DNA of 40,612 nt. Source: an uncultured Bacteroides sp. (GTDB taxonomy: Bacteria; Bacteroidota; Bacteroidia; Bacteroidales; Bacteroidaceae). Both the position numbers and the translations under genes were made by a program. Numbering within the stretch: position 1 is the first letter of the stretch; every line of letters begins with the position of its first letter. This document shows positions 39,951-40,612 of this stretch, piece after piece. Where the stretch lies: NCBI GenBank assembly GCA_959606905.1, contig CAUHML010000027.1, forward strand, positions 1-40,612, read 5' to 3'. Under the pieces are notes generated by a model, which saw nothing but the letters and a program-made list of their open reading frames with translations, had not been told where the DNA came from and did not search any database.

Positions 39951-40612
39951 TTATTCAAAATCGTCAATTGTGTAATTGATAAAGTCGGCAAATCGCTTGA
40001 ATTGGCGGAATACTTTATCTATCTGTTCCAACATATCCGGTTGGGCGAAGAAGTCATCGGGGACATTATAAAAACAGACATATTCTTTACACTTCAAATA
40101 ATCAATGTATTTAAAATCTTTTGGAAAGCCCTTAGGAGCAGTTTTCAGGAAGTCTTCCCCTATCACCGGAAAGTATTTCTTAAACTCCGGATCTTCTACG
40201 ATCGCAACAAATTCCTCAATATTGTCATAAATTGACTGCCGCACAGCTTTTAGTACGTTAGACGGCAGGCATAAGCTCCCTCCGGCAAGCATAGATCCAG
40301 CAGGTTGCAGATGCACATAATAGCCACAATGATCGGATTTTTTTCCTTTTGCATTGATATAACCGCCAAAATGTATTTTATACGGAGTTTTATCCGTAGA
40401 AAAGCGTGTATCACGATAAATACGATACGTACAATCTTTAGGTTGGATGCCTCGAATTGATTCGTCGAACAAGGAGATACGGGCAATAACTGTTGCTAAG
40501 AAATTTTCAAACTCGACACGGGCTGTTTCATACTCCGCCCTGTGTTCATTGAACCAGTCACGATTATTATTCGCAGAAAGATCTTTTAAAAACTGAAAGA
40601 TAACGGGTATGT
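39951..40612 (-). CDS. DUF2461 family protein, 5' end beyond the window
   Basis: The last ~220 codons of a DUF2461 (TIGR02453) gene. The frame stays open to the right edge, and its upstream part reads FLKDLSANNNRDWFNEHRAEYE, the standard start of this family; the true start codon should be just outside. A TTG at 40472 is therefore not the start. Further landmarks are TYRIYRDTRFSTDKTPYKIHFGGYI, YYVHLQPAGSMLAGG, and the C-terminal PDDFFAQPDMLEQIDKVF. Cytoplasmic, function unknown. It is the first known gene of the operon with yhcH and glgB. Confidence 0.88.
   Translation of the reverse strand, partial: IPVIFQFLKDLSANNNRDWFNEHRAEYETARVEFENFLATVIARISLFDESIRGIQPKDCTYRIYRDTRFSTDKTPYKIHFGGYINAKGKKSDHCGYYVHLQPAGSMLAGGSLCLPSNVLKAVRQSIYDNIEEFVAIVEDPEFKKYFPVIGEDFLKTAPKGFPKDFKYIDYLKCKEYVCFYNVPDDFFAQPDMLEQIDKVFRQFKRFADFINYTIDDFE

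Noticed and set aside
39951..40472. TTG start at 40472 for the DUF2461 gene
   Set aside because: The frame continues without a stop to the window edge and encodes the expected family N-terminal region, so the gene is cut by the edge.
1..40612. Mobile element, prophage, integrated element or CRISPR
   Set aside because: No transposase, integrase or recombinase motif, no regular spaced repeats and no long terminal repeats were seen. The tRNA gene at the left edge is followed by ordinary chromosomal genes and not by an integrase.

Overview
The window looks like core chromosome of a gut Bacteroides species (close to the B. thetaiotaomicron / B. ovatus group). The evidence is moderate-to-low GC coding DNA with very AT-rich spacers, promoters of the Bacteroides type (a -7 box TAnnTTTG, often with TTTG about 20 bp upstream) in place of E. 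coli-type -35/-10 boxes, little sign of Shine-Dalgarno sites, and family-specific proteins (TamL lipoprotein, DUF4296, DUF3332, PepSY-like proteins, a Nudix-type sugar regulator, type 2 IleRS). I see no transposase, integrase, phage gene or CRISPR array.

Layout. 1-2757: end of a tRNA-Lys(CUU) gene, then small envelope and hypothetical genes (DUF6965-like, NlpE-like lipoprotein, DoxX, DUF3332, a small lipoprotein), most separated by strong hairpin terminators. 2711-5928: divergent tamL (outer-membrane assembly) and a TrmH/SpoU rRNA methyltransferase. 5879-11998, minus strand: a housekeeping operon ileS - dksA-like - lspA - DUF4296 lipoprotein - hypothetical. 12209-14881: a YhiM-like membrane protein converging on a GNAT-nitrilase fusion. 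15029-20244, minus strand: xylose operon xylR(Nudix)-xylB-xylA-xylE. 20586-24687, plus strand: thiD, fabD, sucC, sucD. 24748-28271: RRM RNA-binding protein, Crp/Fnr regulator, PepSY-like secreted protein, glutamine synthetase. 28667-30956: ogt, ppk2, DUF169. 31120-34093: a tight three-gene operon with an ECF-S-like membrane protein, a Tat-exported DUF362 protein and a membrane polyferredoxin. 34209-36762: patatin-like hydrolase and a cytoplasmic GH13 enzyme. 36897-40612: PepSY-like protein, then minus-strand DUF2461 - yhcH - glgB, cut by the right edge.

How the genes work together. XylE imports xylose, XylA and XylB convert it to xylulose-5-phosphate, and the Nudix protein with a decayed catalytic box is the likely sensor-repressor. 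FabD feeds fatty-acid synthesis and SucCD joins succinate and succinyl-CoA. GlgB and the GH13 enzyme both act on intracellular alpha-glucan.

Best leads. (1) IleRS carries the swapped class I signature GIHH in place of HIGH, a form linked to very high mupirocin resistance. (2) The ECF-like/DUF362/polyferredoxin operon looks like an uncharacterised envelope redox module; its ferredoxin protein seems to be a NapH-type membrane half joined to a Tat-type ferredoxin half, with a twin-arginine-like segment in the middle. (3) Several non-coding structures lack an explanation: a four-copy GTCACTA motif cluster, a 12-bp inverted repeat over the ppk2 start, a perfect palindrome upstream of the Crp-like gene, TTGTACYTTA boxes between xylR and thiD, and a compact GC-richer island upstream of ogt.
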